40,902 nt of DNA from Clostridia bacterium (lineage in GTDB: Bacteria > Bacillota > Clostridia > Oscillospirales > CAG-272). Location of the stretch: positions 1-40,902 of the forward strand of contig JAFXAC010000046.1 of assembly GCA_017522125.1 (NCBI GenBank), written 5' to 3'. The position numbers were made by a program, and so were the translations under genes. Of the stretch, positions 40,707-40,902 are shown one piece after another. The notes beneath the pieces were generated by a model. The model had not been told where the DNA came from and searched no databases. It saw only the letters and a program-made list of their open reading frames with translations. Position 1 is the stretch's first letter. The number at the start of each line of letters is the position of its first letter.

Positions 40707-40735
40707 TTGACAACAAGGGGCTTTTGATGTATAAT
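40707..40735 (+). promoter_or_regulatory. Sigma-A promoter of the T-box leader
   Basis: Perfect TTGACA (40707-40712), 17 bp spacer, perfect TATAAT (40730-40735). Confidence 0.9.
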
Positions 40736-40741
40736 TCGAAT

Positions 40742-40902
40742 ATGCAGAGGACACGCTCTGCGATGGCAACGTCAACAGAGAGGGAGGGCAGGTGAAAGCT
40801 CCCGTCGAAGCGTCGCAAGGGTACCACCGCTGTGTCAGCTTTAATATTTTTCTGAGTTAAAAATGCGGGTGGAACCGTGCTTATAAAGCACCCCGACAGC
40901 GA
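40742..40902 (+). promoter_or_regulatory. T-box leader, cut by the window edge
   Basis: After a 5-prime hairpin (GCAGAG/CTCTGC near 40744-40761), a compact stem I appears. GCGA/TCGC pair at its base and GGGAG/CTCCC higher up, with the AGAGAG strand and the GGTGAAA distal-loop motif at 40791-40797. The T-box itself is GCGGGTGGAACCGTGC at 40865-40880, followed by an antiterminator/terminator arm, GTGCTTATAAAGCAC. Uncharged tRNA should favour read-through into a gene beyond 40902, probably an aminoacyl-tRNA synthetase or amino-acid gene. The specifier codon cannot be called safely. Confidence 0.85.

Noticed and set aside
40819-40830. A second T-box on the opposite strand
   Set aside because: The GGTACC core is self-complementary, so the reverse strand mimics a T-box; no promoter or stem I lies on that strand.

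Overview
The window reads as a chromosomal segment of a spore-forming, Gram-positive anaerobe of the class Clostridia, most likely a gut Oscillospirales/Ruminococcaceae-type genome. This is inferred from spo0A, a GerW/YtfJ-type sporulation gene and a DacF-type carboxypeptidase beside scpAB, the Firmicutes-style neighbourhoods lon-ysxC, infC-rpmI-rplT and nadD-yqeK-rsfS-leuS, T-box and L20-leader RNAs, and a secreted lysozyme ending in a dockerin module. No rRNA, tRNA, CRISPR array or complete insertion sequence was seen.

Layout. (1) 1-4,400 is AT-richer and accessory in character: three XRE-type regulators, two small unrecognised membrane proteins and a small orphan reading frame. The last two regulators are adjacent paralogs, and the pair is bracketed by two nearly identical palindromic terminators. 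(2) 4,400-14,128 is a minus-strand block. spo0A has its own promoter. Upstream of it runs a long colinear array, in transcription order lon, ysxC, a site-2-type metalloprotease, scpA, scpB, a DUF2953 gene, gerW/ytfJ, dacF-like, rluB-like and a GNAT-like gene, ending at a strong terminator. lon lacks a normal start codon at the position its sequence and Shine-Dalgarno demand and seems to start with AUA. Upstream of it lies a promoter/structured RNA/terminator unit of about 155 nt. (3) 14,430-17,955 carries two paralogous secreted GH25 lysozymes: one ends in a dockerin, the other in an SH3-like domain and a Gly-Gly-Cys-Gly/transmembrane/basic tail. (4) 17,981-19,347 is the infC-rpmI-rplT translation operon with a strong promoter, an L20-type leader and an AUA start for infC. 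(5) 19,369-37,608 is a dense plus-strand housekeeping run: TrmH-family methyltransferase, dprA, topA (broken by a one-base frameshift), trmFO, plsX, rnc, a radical SAM gene, smc, ftsY, rdgB, yhbY, nadD, yqeK, rsfS and leuS. (6) 37,679-40,902 has rpsU, nagB, a UPF0340 gene, an orphan MinD-like ATPase, a methylglyoxal-synthase-like protein lacking key catalytic residues, and a T-box leader cut off by the window edge.

Functionally the core blocks link chromosome segregation (ScpA, ScpB, SMC, MinD-like), protein quality control and translation (Lon, YsxC, IF3, L35, L20, S21, RsfS, LeuS), tRNA/rRNA modification (TrmFO, RluB-like, TrmH-like), and envelope and sporulation functions. The observations most worth checking are the structured RNA upstream of lon, the apparent AUA start of lon, the topA frameshift, the divergent MGS-domain protein, and the terminator-flanked regulator pair.
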